A DNA stretch of 64,000 nucleotides from Liolophura sinensis (Eukaryota > Mollusca > Polyplacophora > Chitonida > Chitonidae), in NCBI RefSeq assembly GCF_032854445.1, contig NC_088298.1, positions 10,897,504-10,961,503 on the forward strand, given 5' to 3'. The position numbers and the translations under genes were made by a program. A model generated the notes under the pieces. That model ran no database searches. It had not been told where the DNA came from and saw only the letters and a list, made by a program, of their open reading frames with translations. Shown piece after piece: positions 34,182-48,700 of the stretch; within the stretch, counting starts at the first letter, position 1, and the number at the start of each line of letters is the position of its first letter.

Positions 34182-37100
34182 CTACGCCTGGAGGATATTC
34201 TTGACTGTGGAGTTTGTATCATCACTAGAACTGCAGCGTAGCATGTTTTTCCCCGCATAACTTGAGTCTCGGTCCTTAATCTCTGTGGCACGCTTGTAGA
34301 ATTTGGCAGCAGTTTCGTAGTCACGCTGCAAAACACAATTGAGCAAAGCATGAGGCAACTGAGATCAAACTTACGAATAAACTGATGTACATGAACTTAA
34401 AATTCATTTTGAGATTGATTTGATTGGTGTTTTACGCCGTACTTAAGACATCTTGAGACTGATTTGATTGGTGTTTTACGCGGTACTCAAGACATCTTGA
34501 GACTGATTTGATTGGTGTTTTACGCCGTACTCAAGACATCTTGAGAATGATTTGATTGGCGTTTTACGCCGTACTCAAGGCATCTTGAGATTGAATAAGC
34601 TTTAAGGGAAAATGCTGGGGGAATTATTAACAGGTAGATCTTCCCACCTGGACCCAAACACATCACATTTTTAATTTTATTTACAAGATTTGGGCTTTGG
34701 AAATATTGAAAACCATAAAAAATGCTCCGTAGAAAAAAATTTGTCTAACCTGTTCATATTTCATCACAGCCAAGTTTCGTAACGTTTCAGCGACTCGTGG
34801 GTGATGACTCCCAAAACTATCCTCGTAAATGTGAAGAGCTCGCTCATAGAGAGGTTCGGCTTCAGCATAATTGTTCTGAAAAAATACGAAAAGTAATTTA
34901 CAGTATGATTTATTGTTACATAGAAGAATACTGTCACATTTGATGGAGCATGCTGGTGGAGTTAGTTCACCTTACTGTCACATCTGATGGAGCATGTTGG
35001 TGGAGTTAGTTCACCTCACTGTCACATCTGATGGAGCATGCTGGTGGAGTTAGTTCACCTCACTGTCACATCTGATGGAGCATGCTGGTGGAGTTAGTTC
35101 ACTTCACTGTCACATCTGATGGAGCATGCTGGTGGAGTTAATTCACCTCATTTGTCATGTCCATGTCACATTTTATGAGGTGTGTTGTTTGTGCAAGTAT
35201 CCAATTTCTAAGGGTATTGCTTTTGCAGGAGATCATTTTGATTTTTTTATTTGACTGGTCTTTTATGTATGTATGTATGCTTTGGGTTGTACACCATAGT
35301 TAACAATTTTTCAATCATATGACGACGAGGTGTAACTAAGGGTGTGTGTAAATATATTCTGTCGTCTTGTGGCAGGATGAGTCCATGCCACCAAAGTGCT
35401 GCCGCCACTGAAGTGTCATGCTGAAGACACCCCCCATGACGTCCCATCCAGTCACATTATACTGACATCGGGCCAACCGGATCTGTTTCCTTTCTCTAAC
35501 CTATCACTGCTGAGCACAAAGCAAGGCAACAAACACTAAAGTGTTTTAAAGAGTTTAGTATGATCAGGGACAGTCTTTTAGGTTGTATTCATTAATGTTT
35601 TCACTTATATTAAATTACATTTTTGGCCAGAACTCCTCGAGTAAACCACCACTCTACTAGGCACATAAACCAGTGAATGAAAATGGGACAAACAAAATTT
35701 CTTACCTTTTGTAGAATATGACAAAAATGCACAAGGTGAGTGCAGCTAATGAAACACAACTTTGGTCACTTTCATTTGGCTAGGTGAATTTGATAGGTTG
35801 ATATGACAAGTCACTATGATAAGGTGAATTTGATAAGACGCTATGACATGGTGAATTTGACAAGTCACTATGACAAGGTGAATTTGACAAGTCACTATGA
35901 CAAGGTGAATTTGACAAGTCGCTATGACATGGTGAATTTGATAAGTCACTATGACAATCGATATGACAAGGTGAATTTGACAAGTCACTATGACAAGGTG
36001 AATTTGACTAGTCACTATGACAAGGTGAATTTGACAAGTCGCTATGACATGGTGAATTTGACAAGTCGCTATGACAAGGTGAATTTGACAAGTTGCTATG
36101 ACATGGTGAATTTGATAAGTCACTATGACAAGGTGAATTTGATAAGTCACTATGACAATCACTATGACAAGGTGAATTTGACAAGTCACTATGACAAGGT
36201 GAATTTGACAAATCGCTATGACATGGTGAATTTGACAGGTCACTATGATAAGATGAATTTGATAAGTTGCTATGACAAGGTGAATTTGATAAGTCGCTAC
36301 GACAAGGTGAATTTGATAAGTCGCTATGACATGGTGAATTTGATAAGTCACTATGACAATCGATATGACAAGGTGAATTTGACAAGTCACTATGACAAGG
36401 TGAATTTGACAAGTCTCTATGACATGGTGAATTTGACAAGTCGCTGCGCCAAGGTGAATTTGACAAGTCGCTATGACAAGGTGAATTTGACAAGTCGCTA
36501 TGACAAGGTGAATTTGACAAGTCGCTACGACATGGTGAATTTGACAAGTCGCTATGACAAGGTGAATTTGCCAAGTCACTATGACATGGTGAATTTGACA
36601 AGTCGCTATGACAAGGTGAATTTGACAAGTCGCTATGATAAGGTGAATTTGACAAGTCGCTACAACATGGTGAATTTGACAAGTCGCTACGACATGGTGA
36701 ATTTGACAGGTCACTATGATAAGATGAATTTGATAAGTTGCTATGACAAGGTGAATTTGATAAGTCGCTACGACAAGGTGAATTTGACAAGTCGCTATGA
36801 CATGGTGAATTTGACAAGTCGCTATGATAAGGTGAATTTGATAAGTCGCTATGACATGGTGAATTTGATAAGTTGCTATGACATGGTGAATTTGACAAGT
36901 GGCTACGCCAAGGTGAATTTGACAAGTCGCTATGACAAGGTGAATTTGACAAGTCGCTACGCCAAGGTGAATTTGACAAGTCGCTATGACATGGTGATTT
37001 TGACAAGTCGCTACGACAAGGTGAATTTGACAAGTCGCTATGACAAGGTGAATCTGACAAGTCGCTACGACATGGTGAATTTGACAAGTCGCTATGACAA

Positions 37101-40100
37101 GGTGAATTTGACAAGTCGCTATGACATGGTGAATTTGATAAGTCGCTATGACAAGGTGAATTTGACAAGTCGCTATGATAAGGTGAATTTGACAAGTCGC
37201 TACGACATGGTGAATTTGACAAGTCGCTACGACATGGTGAATTTGACAAGTCACTACGACATGGTGAATTTGACAAGTCGCTATGACATGGTGAATTTGA
37301 CAAGTCACTATGACAAGGTGAATTTGACAAGTCACTATGACAAAGTGAATTTGACAAGTCGCTATGATAAGGTGAATTTGACAAGCTGCTATGACAAGGT
37401 GAATTTGACAAGTCGCTATGACAAGTCGCTATAACAAATCCTGTGAAATCAGCTTAAAACCATATATAGTCATATGGGCTGATCAAATGTGGCAAAAGAA
37501 AAGCTCTAGCCGTATATGCACGCAAGGGTCCGAGCAGACCATGAACCAAAAAGAAGGGTGTGATGTGAAGAAAATTTACCTGTTGAGAAAACAGCACAGC
37601 TGGGTTAACGAGGACTGTAGCCACAGCAATGTGTTGACTGTCAAGGTGTGATTATAATGAGATCTTACCTGTTGAGAATACATCACAGCCAGGTTAACGA
37701 GAGCTCTAGCCACAGTAGGATGTTAACTATCAAAGCGTGATTATGAGAACTTACCTGTTGAGAATACAGCACTGCCAGGTTAACGAGGGCTGTAGCCACA
37801 GCTGGGTGTTGACTGCCAAAACACTTCTCCCTGATTTCAACTGCTTGTCTGTACAGCGGGATTGCCTCTGCCAGGTTACCCTGCACACAAACCAAAACAG
37901 AAATAGGTAGCAATGAAGTGATGTACATTGGTTTGCTTGCTATAGAATTTAACTCCTCTGATTCCTAAACCTTCTCGCATATGAAAGAACAACTTTCAGC
38001 TCAATTTACGCACCTTTTTCACCGGATTTTGAGGACAAAGCTACACCATTTGGATAGGCTGATTTCAGGGCTCAGCAAAAAATATAATTTTATCAGTCTA
38101 CGACTAATGCCTCCAGAATGTGCTTAAATAAACACCTTGCAAACATGCGCTAAGGTTGAAGAATTACAGAACTTCCAATGTTATACAAGTCACCATGTCA
38201 CCTCACGTCACTTCAAACGGTGGCCCCAAAATACCTATTATCACCCAAGTTACAGTGCTTCCTCAGTGAAGCCAGGACATCATGTCATCTCAAACGGTGG
38301 CACCAAAATACCCATTATCACCCAATTTACAGTGCTTCCTCAGTGAAGCCAGGATTATTCATGCACACAATGTCAAAGGCATCAAGCTTTGACATTTTTT
38401 TATCATTCCTGATGTGACAGTTACAGAAAAAATCTCCCTATTAAGGAAGCTGTGAACAAGGGATATTGGTCTTCTTTCAGAAATCAAGATAGAAGGCGGT
38501 AATTTCACTGTTTTAAGTGTAAACAGCTTTCAGTTACAGGTCCAGGTACTTATACCATACACCCCACCTCTTCTTCACAATGACACCCAACCGGCCATAG
38601 TGGAGGCAATCTCCCACGCTAAAATTACCGTGCCAAACTTTCAGCAGCCGATATTCCCAAAAGAGGGATGTTTTACAAAATTTACCAATACACATACACA
38701 GGCCTTGTCCTAAGCTATAATGCAGGGGAAAAGCAAACCCTTTCTTGACTCACCTGCTTCTTGTAGAGCATGGCCAGGTGTTTGATGATGGAGGCTACAC
38801 TGGGGTGGTCTGGACTCAGGTACTGAAATACAGCAACAACATACAGTTACATGTCCATTTCTCAACATGTTTCAAATAACACAGAATCCTTTCAGTTTCT
38901 GAAAAATTTTTTAAATTCATTTAAACAGGAGAGGCATGTGGCAAGAAATGAACGGCAAGAAAAAGGACCCCTCCTGGCATTAAGCTGTTAAAGTCATATC
39001 CTTGATGAGGTGAAAAACTGTACTTCTATCAATGGAGATAAAAATAAATTTCAGCATATCAAATCTATGTAAAAATGTAGTTTTGCATTTCACACAGAGT
39101 AACATCTCAGTAAGTTAAAAAATGTAAAATGTCCTTATTCCATAATGATTTTTGCTTGGTTAACAGACACAATACTGAAGTTAGTGGTGAAGGACCTAAA
39201 ATTTTGCCCCAAAAAGGGAATATTGTGCCACTAAATCATGGGCGAAACATAAGATCATTTACTGTGTGTTAAAATACAGATGAATCATCAAACACAAATG
39301 GTTGTGCGGATGGTCGTGGGTTTCCCCCACGCTCTGCCCGGTTTCCACCCACCATAATACTGGCCGCCGTCGTGTAAGTGAAATATTCTTGACTATGGCG
39401 TAAAACACCAATCAAATAAATAAATAAAACATTTATCGACCTAGGGTGAAGACTTTGGGGTCCAATGGACTTCAGTCCTGGCAAGTTACACTAGGGACTG
39501 TATTATTAGTTTAAGTATTCAGTGACTTGTGTACAAAATTTTAAACCATTGTATTGAGAAATAAGTGAGAAATGTAGTGTTTTACCACACCAATCAAATA
39601 AATAAATAAAAATAAATAACACAAATGGTTGTGAATTTTCAGACTGTATAACAAGACTGGCCCAGACCTGGTTACGGATGTGGAGTGCTCTCTCGTAGAG
39701 TGGTACGGCCTTGTCGTACTGTTTGCGGTCGTTGTAGAGAGCGGCGAGGTTGTTAAGGGACTGAGCCAGGTCTGGGTGTTCCTCTCCCAGGAGTACTTCA
39801 CGGATCTCTAATGAACGCTTGAAGAAAGCTTCAGCAGAACTGAAACATAAGTCCATTCATGTACATATCATAGCAGTGACACTGCCCACAGACTCTGGCC
39901 ACATTATGTTCTTCCCATTACTGTTCCTATATCACCTGTTAATCTTGATTTTCATTGGTATATTAGACAGTTTAAAATGTCCACGTACACTTGTAAAGCT
40001 CTAAAGTACACCACGCCCACTAGATAATCACATCGTGGGCTTAAATAATGTATAATCTGCACAGCTGACTTCGGGTGCCATCATTTTCTTTTGTAACGTT

Positions 40101-43100
40101 GTATTCCATGGCGGGTTATTATGACATCATACCACTATATCAGTGCTGTCATCAGTGAACAGCGTGACTTTTTGTATCTAAGCTTTGCATATGTATACAC
40201 AAGAATTGCTTTGTGTGTGTTTAATATTGTGGGAACAAAATTTAAATCTGCATGATGAGAAGGGTATACAGGGATTTGAACCCTAAGTGTGTTATTTTAA
40301 GACCGAGCCCCTTTGCCACTTCGCAACACAAGGACAACTTATATTCTGGAATTATCACATACCATTTTCGAAATATTGGTATATTTAACACGATCGTCCT
40401 CACTAATTTAAAATTTTGACATTTACATGTAGCACCAATGTAAATCTGTACAAAGTAGGTTATAGAAATACCAAGTAGCACCATATACATACTCACTTCA
40501 TGTAAATACTCTGCAACAACCCTTCGCTCAAGTAATGCAACACCTTCCGATACCCACCCAGTATTTTTTATTCGGTTGGTTTCGCTCTTTTAATTCAGAA
40601 CACCTGCTGTTTTCATTCAGAACACCTGCTGTTTTCATTTAGAACACCTGTTGTTTTCATTCAGAACACCTGCTGTTTTCATTCAGAACACCTGTTGTTT
40701 TCATTCAGAACACCTGCTGTTTTCATTTAGAACACCTGTTGTTTTCATTCAGAACACCTGCTGTTTTCATTTAGAACACCTGCAGTTTTCATTCAGAACA
40801 CCAGCTCTTTTCAATCAGAGCACCGGCTGTTTTCATTCAGAACACCGGTTGTTTTCATTTAGAACACCAGCTGTTTTCATTTAGAACACATGCAGATACA
40901 CATTCCATGTTCTTCTACCAATTCTGACATTGACACAACACATTTCAGGATACAATGTACTCAATGTATGGTACTCTGTAGGTTCTAGCATTTCCACACC
41001 AGACTTCATCATACTCACTCTATGTTATTCTGTAGGTAATACAGCACTCCTAGCTCATTCAGGGTTCTCGCTAACTCTGGAGATTCAGGAACCATAGCCA
41101 ACTCTTCCGTGTTTACTGCCTGACGTCTCAGCGGAGTTATTCCCCTTGAATGCCCCTAGTTAAAGAAGAGTGAGTTAGTGTTTGGGGTTTAACGTTGTGC
41201 TCAACAATTTTTCAGTCATATGACGACGAAGTAATCCGTAAGGTGTATGTAATGTACCTCCTTGTTGCAGGACGAATTTCCACCGCTCCTTTATCTAGTG
41301 GATGCTTCACTGAGACTACTTACCGAAGGCAAGTAAGCCTCCCCGCCCGCGCTATCCGGGCCGGAAGTTGAAGAAGAAATACACATGTATATAAGTTTAG
41401 ACTGATTGACTGATTGAGAGGAGCGTAACGCTGTGGAACTGAACATTTCACTCAGACAACAGCAGTCTGCTTGACTACTTGACTTATTTGTTTGTGGCTT
41501 CATGCAATGCTCAGGAATTTTTTGCTTTATGTACAAGGGAAGTCAGTTCTTACTCCGAGCCACAAGTAGTGAGAGGTGGAGATGGCACAAATCCCCTGCC
41601 CAAGGGTAGGTTTGAACACATACCTCAGGTGCCTAGGGAAAGGCATTGCAGCAACCTGCGGATGGTCGTGGATTTCCGCCGGGCTCTGCTCGGTTTCCTA
41701 GGTGTGATGTGCGTCTTTGTCATTACTATTACCGTACCACTGTCCTATATGTACGATGTGTATCTTTGTTACACTGGGCGCAGGAGTGAATAAATGACTT
41801 GGTTTTGGACAGGTTTTAATCTGCAGAGAGAGTCTTAATCTGCACAGCATACTTGTGACAGGCAAGACATGTACGATGAACTTCACGAAAGACTACCAAA
41901 ATGACCCACTAATACCCACTATTTATTGCCACCAACAGTTTAAACTAATCATGGAGAATAGATTCTCAAAGATTCCTTGTCCGAGGCTGAGAATGAACCA
42001 ATATTTTAAATTCACTCCAGCATTGCAGGTAAAACATTTTTTTTTTAAACACACCACTGAATTTGAATTGTAAAAGTCTCACTGTCTATACATTTTACAT
42101 TTTTAGAACATTTACTTATTTGGTTGATGCCTAATGCTGTACTCATGAATTTTTCATTTATACAAAGCCTTTAACAACTTGGCAATGAGCCAATATCATA
42201 TTTGTGAAAGAATATATATTCTTTAAACATAGAGTGTTAAGCCAGGTACAAAGTGGGCAGATTTTTTTGCTTTCAGGGACAACTTAATCGCTGGTGAAAT
42301 AAGCTGACTATACTCAAGGATAGTTGCAGACACACTAGGAAGATTTTTCCGTTGGTATTGGTCAGTAGCTTCTGTCATGTGACCTCGTAAATCATGTCAC
42401 AAAAACAAAATATTACAGGTCAGCACAATTCCTTGTTGTTTGTTTGGCCAGCTCACTTGTCTTGATCGCCGAAATTTGCTGGAGTGGACGCACTAGGCAG
42501 ACAGAGTGACATAGACAGCGTATTTCTTCACTAGTACCCGACATGTTTGATATCACTGAATTTCAGAGCAAACAAGATCGCCTGCAAAAGACACCAGTGC
42601 ATCCACCATAGACATAATTCACAAACTATGCCTGTAGAGCAAAAAAATCCACGTAATACATGTATGTCCCTGGCTTTACGGTGTGTGACTTACTGATCCC
42701 ACTCTTGGTGTTCTTGTTTTCTTTCGGATTGACATCGCTCTCTTCCTCAACGGTTCTGCGATGTCATGCCTAAGGTAAAATATTACAGACAAATAGTGAA
42801 CAGCACTGTCATGCAAATGAGCATGTCACTAAGGCATTGAAACATTAATGACATTTTACACGTGATAGGATTCGCCGTGTTTATATGTCCTAGATATTAA
42901 AACATGATATTGGCATTACGGCCAATTTAGTGTCATGCAGTGTCCACTGACAAAATCACTTACTGAGGATCGTTGAATTAAATTTCAGTGGAATGTTGAA
43001 ATCCTTAGATATTTCCTGAACACCACTGAAAATATTTGTTCGAAGAAATTTTTACCCGTGTTGCTATTTTGTCCCATACTTTTCCTATTTCTAGGAATCT

Positions 43101-44619
43101 CCTCATTTGCATGTACAGTAATCTGTGGAATCGTCATACCCAGAGAGTAAGCATCTGTGGCACTATATCTAAATCTGTATATACAGTTTATATTTTTAGC
43201 CCAATGAAATGAAAGTCTACTTGACTGATGCCTGCTAAACTTGTTCTCATTCAAACTGACTTACTAACATGGCAGACGCAACAAATACCTAGTGTTCTAA
43301 TTGGATACGGTAATGTGGTATTTTAACTGGTACTTGCTGTCTCTCAGATTATCTCTGATGAACAGCGATTAACTGTACTCACTTGTCTTGTTTCTGGTAA
43401 AGCACCGCCAAGGCCTCCAGCTCTTTCGCCACCATCTGATGTTCACTGCTGTAAGCGTTCTCATAGATCTCCAGCGCCTGCTTGTATAATGCCTCTGCCG
43501 TGGAAAATTTCCCGCCTTGTGCGTGCAGCCCTGCTAGCTGGTGCAAGGATCGCGCCACTGCTGGGTGGTCAGGATCCAGGGCAGTCTCTCGCAGCTCAAG
43601 AGCACGCTGTAAAGCCGGCAGAGCCTATAGAAATACAGCAACAACAACAACAACATAAGGATGAGAAATACTTGGCAAGCCCTTTCAGGGGTGGTTTTCC
43701 AAAAACATGAAGGCGCATAATGCAAGTACACACATCCATGTATGTATCATGCCACTAGATTTATTTGTTTGATTGGTTTTTTTACGCCGTACTCAAGAAT
43801 ATTTCACTTACATACGATGGCGGCCAGCATTATTATGGGTGGAAATAGTGAAGTAATTCATGTTTTATAATGAAGTAAGTCTGGCTTTATAATGAAGTAA
43901 GCCTGGTTTTATAATGAAGCAAATCCTGTTTTATAATGAAGCAAACCTTGTTTCATAATGAAGTAAGCCTGGTTTTATAATGAAGTAAGCCTTGTTTTAT
44001 AATAAAGTAAACCTCATTTTATAATGAGCAAATCCTGTTTTATAATGAAGCAAACCTTGTTTCATAATGAAGTAAGCCTGGTTTTATAATGAAGCAAACC
44101 TTGTTTTATAATGAAGTAAGCCTTGTTTTATAATGACAGATAAACAAGTGAGAGTATATAGCCGTACAAAAAAAAATCCAACAATGGGATAAAAATAAAA
44201 CTGAAAATCACCTTTTAATTTTGTCCCACCTTAATATTTTTATATGATTTTTCTGGTTTTTCAAATCATGTGAATAAGCTTTCAACAAGAAAAAAATTCC
44301 ACATTTTTTCATGCACCCTGACAGTGGAAAAAAGATTTATTCTGCCCATAAAACAACAATATAAACTTGTGTGTCCTAACCAACCATAAAACTGACAACC
44401 AACCACAGCACAAGCTTTCACTCACCTGAGTGAGAAGTGCCAAGTCTTTCAGAAATCTCCCCAGTGTCTCATTCATGTCTGCAATCCTGGGTAAAGTGAC
44501 AATTCCATCAAACTGACCGACATCTGTAATAGACAAAATCTTGTTCAAAAAAGGTTACAATAAAAAAATAGTCAGCATCTGTACAACAATCACTAAAAAC
44601 TATATCCACAACATTGTAT

Positions 44620-44683
<64 letters not shown>

Positions 44684-45778
44684 TTTAAATTTTAAAATGA
44701 AGTCTCTATGATTGATGTCCACAAAATTTGTTCTCATTCAAACTTGCTTATTTGGCTGGCTAACCAGCCAAGTAAAATATTTAGATTTCTAACTGGATAA
44801 TGTAACTGTATATTTAAACTGGTACATGTAGTTAAGATTGGTTAGATTATCACACGGTTACAGAAGAGCTTATTCTAAGCTTTAACAGTAGCTTTATCAT
44901 CCTTGGCCACAGCGACAATATATAAACCAGTTCTAAAGTTCATGTAAGGGGGCTTGCATTTATCATTTCATTTCATTTCACTGGTGTTTTACGCCGTACG
45001 CCGTATTATGGTGGGTGGAAACCGGGCACAGCCTAGGGAAAACCCACGACCATCTGCAGATTGCTGACAAACCTTCCCTTGTACGGCCGGAGAGGAAGCC
45101 CGCATGAGCTGGACTTGAACTCACAGCGACCGCATTGGTGAGAGACTCCTGGGTCATAACGCTGCACTAGCGCGCTAACCAACTGAGCCACGGAGGCCCC
45201 CGCTTGTATTTATCAAATACATGTAACTTAAACCTTAAGTTAAAAACTGCTCAAGCGCGCAAAAAGCCAAACTCATATTGTGACTGGTACATTGTTCTGC
45301 AGTAAGAAATCAGTGAACAAAGTTTTAACTTCCTAGAGCAAAGCATTACAATTTTAGCTGTGTTAAGTCTTGAGAAGTTTGATTAATACGGGTCCACATG
45401 TAATTATTTACATTTTAACACTGGGAGTCAAAATTGCAAATAATTGTAAGTATTACACTACACCAAATCTAATCCCATCTGAATTTCCGCACCCAAAAAT
45501 TAAGGACCATTTTGGAATTTTAAGCATTATCTTAAAAGTCAAATACAAATTTTTGATATTAGTACCAGGTGCAAAAACTTGAAATGAAATGATATGGCCG
45601 ACATTGTGTGGATGTAATGCATGGCTTGTTCTCATGTATAACATGTCTAACAACGTATATGTCAGGTCAGTACTCACACTGTTCTGTTTTCTTGGTGAAC
45701 TCCAAATACTGGTAAGCCATGGAGACTTTATCTGCATCAACAAACTGCCAGTAGCCCAGCAGCTCTGCACAGCGCCCC
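34182..45778 (-). CDS. NPHP3: NPHP3 TPR-repeat exons and C-terminus
   Basis: Ten exons from 45678-45778 to 34182-34325 encode TPR units in tandem. Clear units: [120 protein letters not shown]. Two units are encoded by 126-base phase-0 exons (37755-37880 and 34750-34875), one 42-residue TPR each. The C-terminus is Ser-rich and ends VKNILQA before TAG at 34182-34184. TPRs mediate protein binding; in vertebrates this end contacts inversin and other ciliary partners. Confidence 0.9.
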
Positions 45779-48700
45779 CTATTGAACACAAAAACAAGGG
45801 AAATAATTACATAAGTAAATGTAAGTGATAACTAAGACAGTGATGCCAAATTTGTTTCACTATGAAGGAAACAAAAAAACTTCCTCTTTTTTACTATTGG
45901 GAAAAACTGGGGTGTGTTTAGCCCTGTTTGGGGGTGGACAAGGAGTTGTTGTTCAGCTGTCTCTTGATAAATCTATGTCAGAGTGACCAATATTGCAATC
46001 CTGGGAGTCAAAGGGACTACATGAAGAAGGCTCTGATCATCAACAATGCTATTAATCAAAAAGTTGAACAGCCTTTCAATGTTTTCTCCTGATTGAATAA
46101 CAAATGAACGCTCGCTTAATCAAATCATATAAACAGTTTACAAACATGAAATTCATTCCTTAATGAACGAATATGTTTAATGATGTTACAATGTACACTG
46201 AAACGTTGCAAAGAAATAAATCATAAGTTGTTATCCACATAGAAATTCTGAGAAGTTTACAAACAGATTAGATGACAAATGTACCTGGCGTAGAGTCTCT
46301 GGAAGACACACAGATTGAGAATGGCACGGTGTAACATCTCTTTGTTCCCAGTCTGCTTGATCAGTCTGGGAAGTTCATCTGCCACACGACATGTCACTTT
46401 CCCAGGCCTACAACGACAACAAACCAAGTGTGATAACTGCATGCATCACACAAACACATTCCAAACACAGCAGAAATATTCCTGAAATATTTGCCACGTT
46501 TGTTGGGCATATTAAAACTCGACTAACCTTCTAACAAGGGTAATGCTCTAATGTTTTTATTAGGATGAGTTTTTTGTTATTTTTCTCTCCAAGATCTGTT
46601 TTCAATCCATTTCTTTTTCATTCGTTACAATCAAAAAAAAAAAAAAAAAAAAAAAAAAGAACAACAGACTCCTCTACTGACCAGCCATATTTTTTGTTGT
46701 AGGGTCGGGTTAAGCCCATCAAGGATTTCATTTTAATAATGGCCCAGGTCAGGACTTTTGTTCAAAGTGCCCATGAAGACCATTACACACTTTTTGCAAT
46801 TTATTCTAAAACTACAATCCATACAATAATTTAGCCCACATTGTATGCATGCTATTGTCCAAAGGAAGCCTACCGCATATTACCATATAAAATGTGTAGG
46901 TACGTATGCCTACGGTCTTATGTCGTACCAGATAAAGCATACAACACATGAATGTGTAAATTTGAATGAATGAATGAATGATTAACGGCACTTCGAAGGC
47001 CTGATTCTACTCACCATAGGAAACTAGAGAAATACTGTATGAGATCTTGAATGGCTTCTGAGCACTCTGCCTCATCGGCTTCTGTGAAGAGGATCTCCCG
47101 ACATGCCTGGTAGGCCTCAGGGTGGGCAAATGTCAGCACACCTGAGCGCATTGTCATGATGAGCCGGTCCATTAGTGCGTCCTCCAGGGGTGCCAGGTAG
47201 TTCCACTGTAAGCCCGGAATCAAGTCCCGTAGCTCACGCTCACTGATCCCGTTTCGCGACAGTATGGCATACCTCAGAATCTGGACATGGAAATCGATAA
47301 TAATAACCAAGTAATGGAATTATTTATTTGCTTATTTATTTGACACGGATTTGATGCTGTACTCAAGAATTAATTTTTTTTTTTTTTTGATTGATGTTCC
47401 GCAGGTTGCTGGAAGACCTTTCCACGTACGGCAGGAGAGGAAGTCAGCATGAGCTGGACTTGAACTCACAGCGAACGCATTAGTGAGTGGCTCCTGAGTC
47501 ATTACGCTGCGCTAGCCAACTGAGATATATCATTTTTTTTATGTGTGCTCCCTTTTGACGCAGGTAGCAGAGTATGTATAGTCCAGAGCTGACATATCCT
47601 TGTAAAACAGCCAGTTCTCACCTTTTTGTGTATGGCTTTGTTGTCTGAGGTGGCAAACTCCTGCAGGATAACCTGAAGAACATTCTTGTACAGCGTCACC
47701 GTGTCCATGGCAGTGAGGATCTGATCCAGGATCTTACCCATCCTATCACGGTCGCCAAAACGACACCTGAAAATAAATGCAAACAGTCGATTGACTGACT
47801 GACAAAAGCTTCTACATGTATGTGTTCTTAAATGGCTTTACAAAAATACAGCTTCTTTAATGGCTTATTTTAAATGGTAGGATTTGTTACGACATGTAGA
47901 ATTCAATAAAATCAATTAAGTTTTAAGTGCTATTCAATTTCAGTAGAATGGTACAGACATTGTGAAAAGATGTTTTGTCATATTTAACATAAACTCGCAT
48001 GCAGTAAGTTGTTGATATAAATTGTACAGTACAAGTATGAATGTGGCCATAACTGCCACATACAAGTCCAAGTCACAGGAACCAACATTTTTTTCCGATT
48101 TCAATTCAAAAAAAAAAAAAAAAACTTCAACAAGAGAATCTGCGAAATTGGAGTATCAGACATATCAACTATGATTTGGATGCAAATTTCATCACTTAAA
48201 GCTGATAAATCAAGAATGACATCTGGCAAAAAATAATTGTTTCTTGTGTGAACCTCATTACTGCCGACATCACATAATCTTACCTGTACATGGGAAGGTC
48301 TGCAAGCAACCTGCGGATGGTCGTGGGTTTCCCCCGGACTCTGCCCGGTTTCCTCCCACCATAATACTGGCCGCCATCGTATAAGTGAAATATTCTTGAG
48401 TACGGCGTAAAACACCAATCAAAAAAATAAATAAACATGATCTTACCCTGATATTGCACGTGACAGCACAAGGACGTAAAGTGGATTGCAGGTCCCCGGG
48501 GTTCGGCAGTGTGTCAGGATTTTACATTCCTCCTCCGCATCTAAATCCACGTCGTCAACAGCTAGCTCCGCCCTTAACAACTCCTTCACGTTCTTGTTGC
48601 TAAGAGGCTCAAGTTGAAGAGTTGGCCAAGACCTGAATTAGGGATGAAGACCATTACAATCAGATTTCCCGACCCAGTTTCATGAGGCCCACTCAATGTT

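Noticed and set aside
35746-37434. Frames of 543, 529 and 467 codons on both strands
   Set aside because: A 27-base unit without stops keeps every phase open. Unit-to-unit changes alter amino acids, and the array lies between two in-frame NPHP3 exons.
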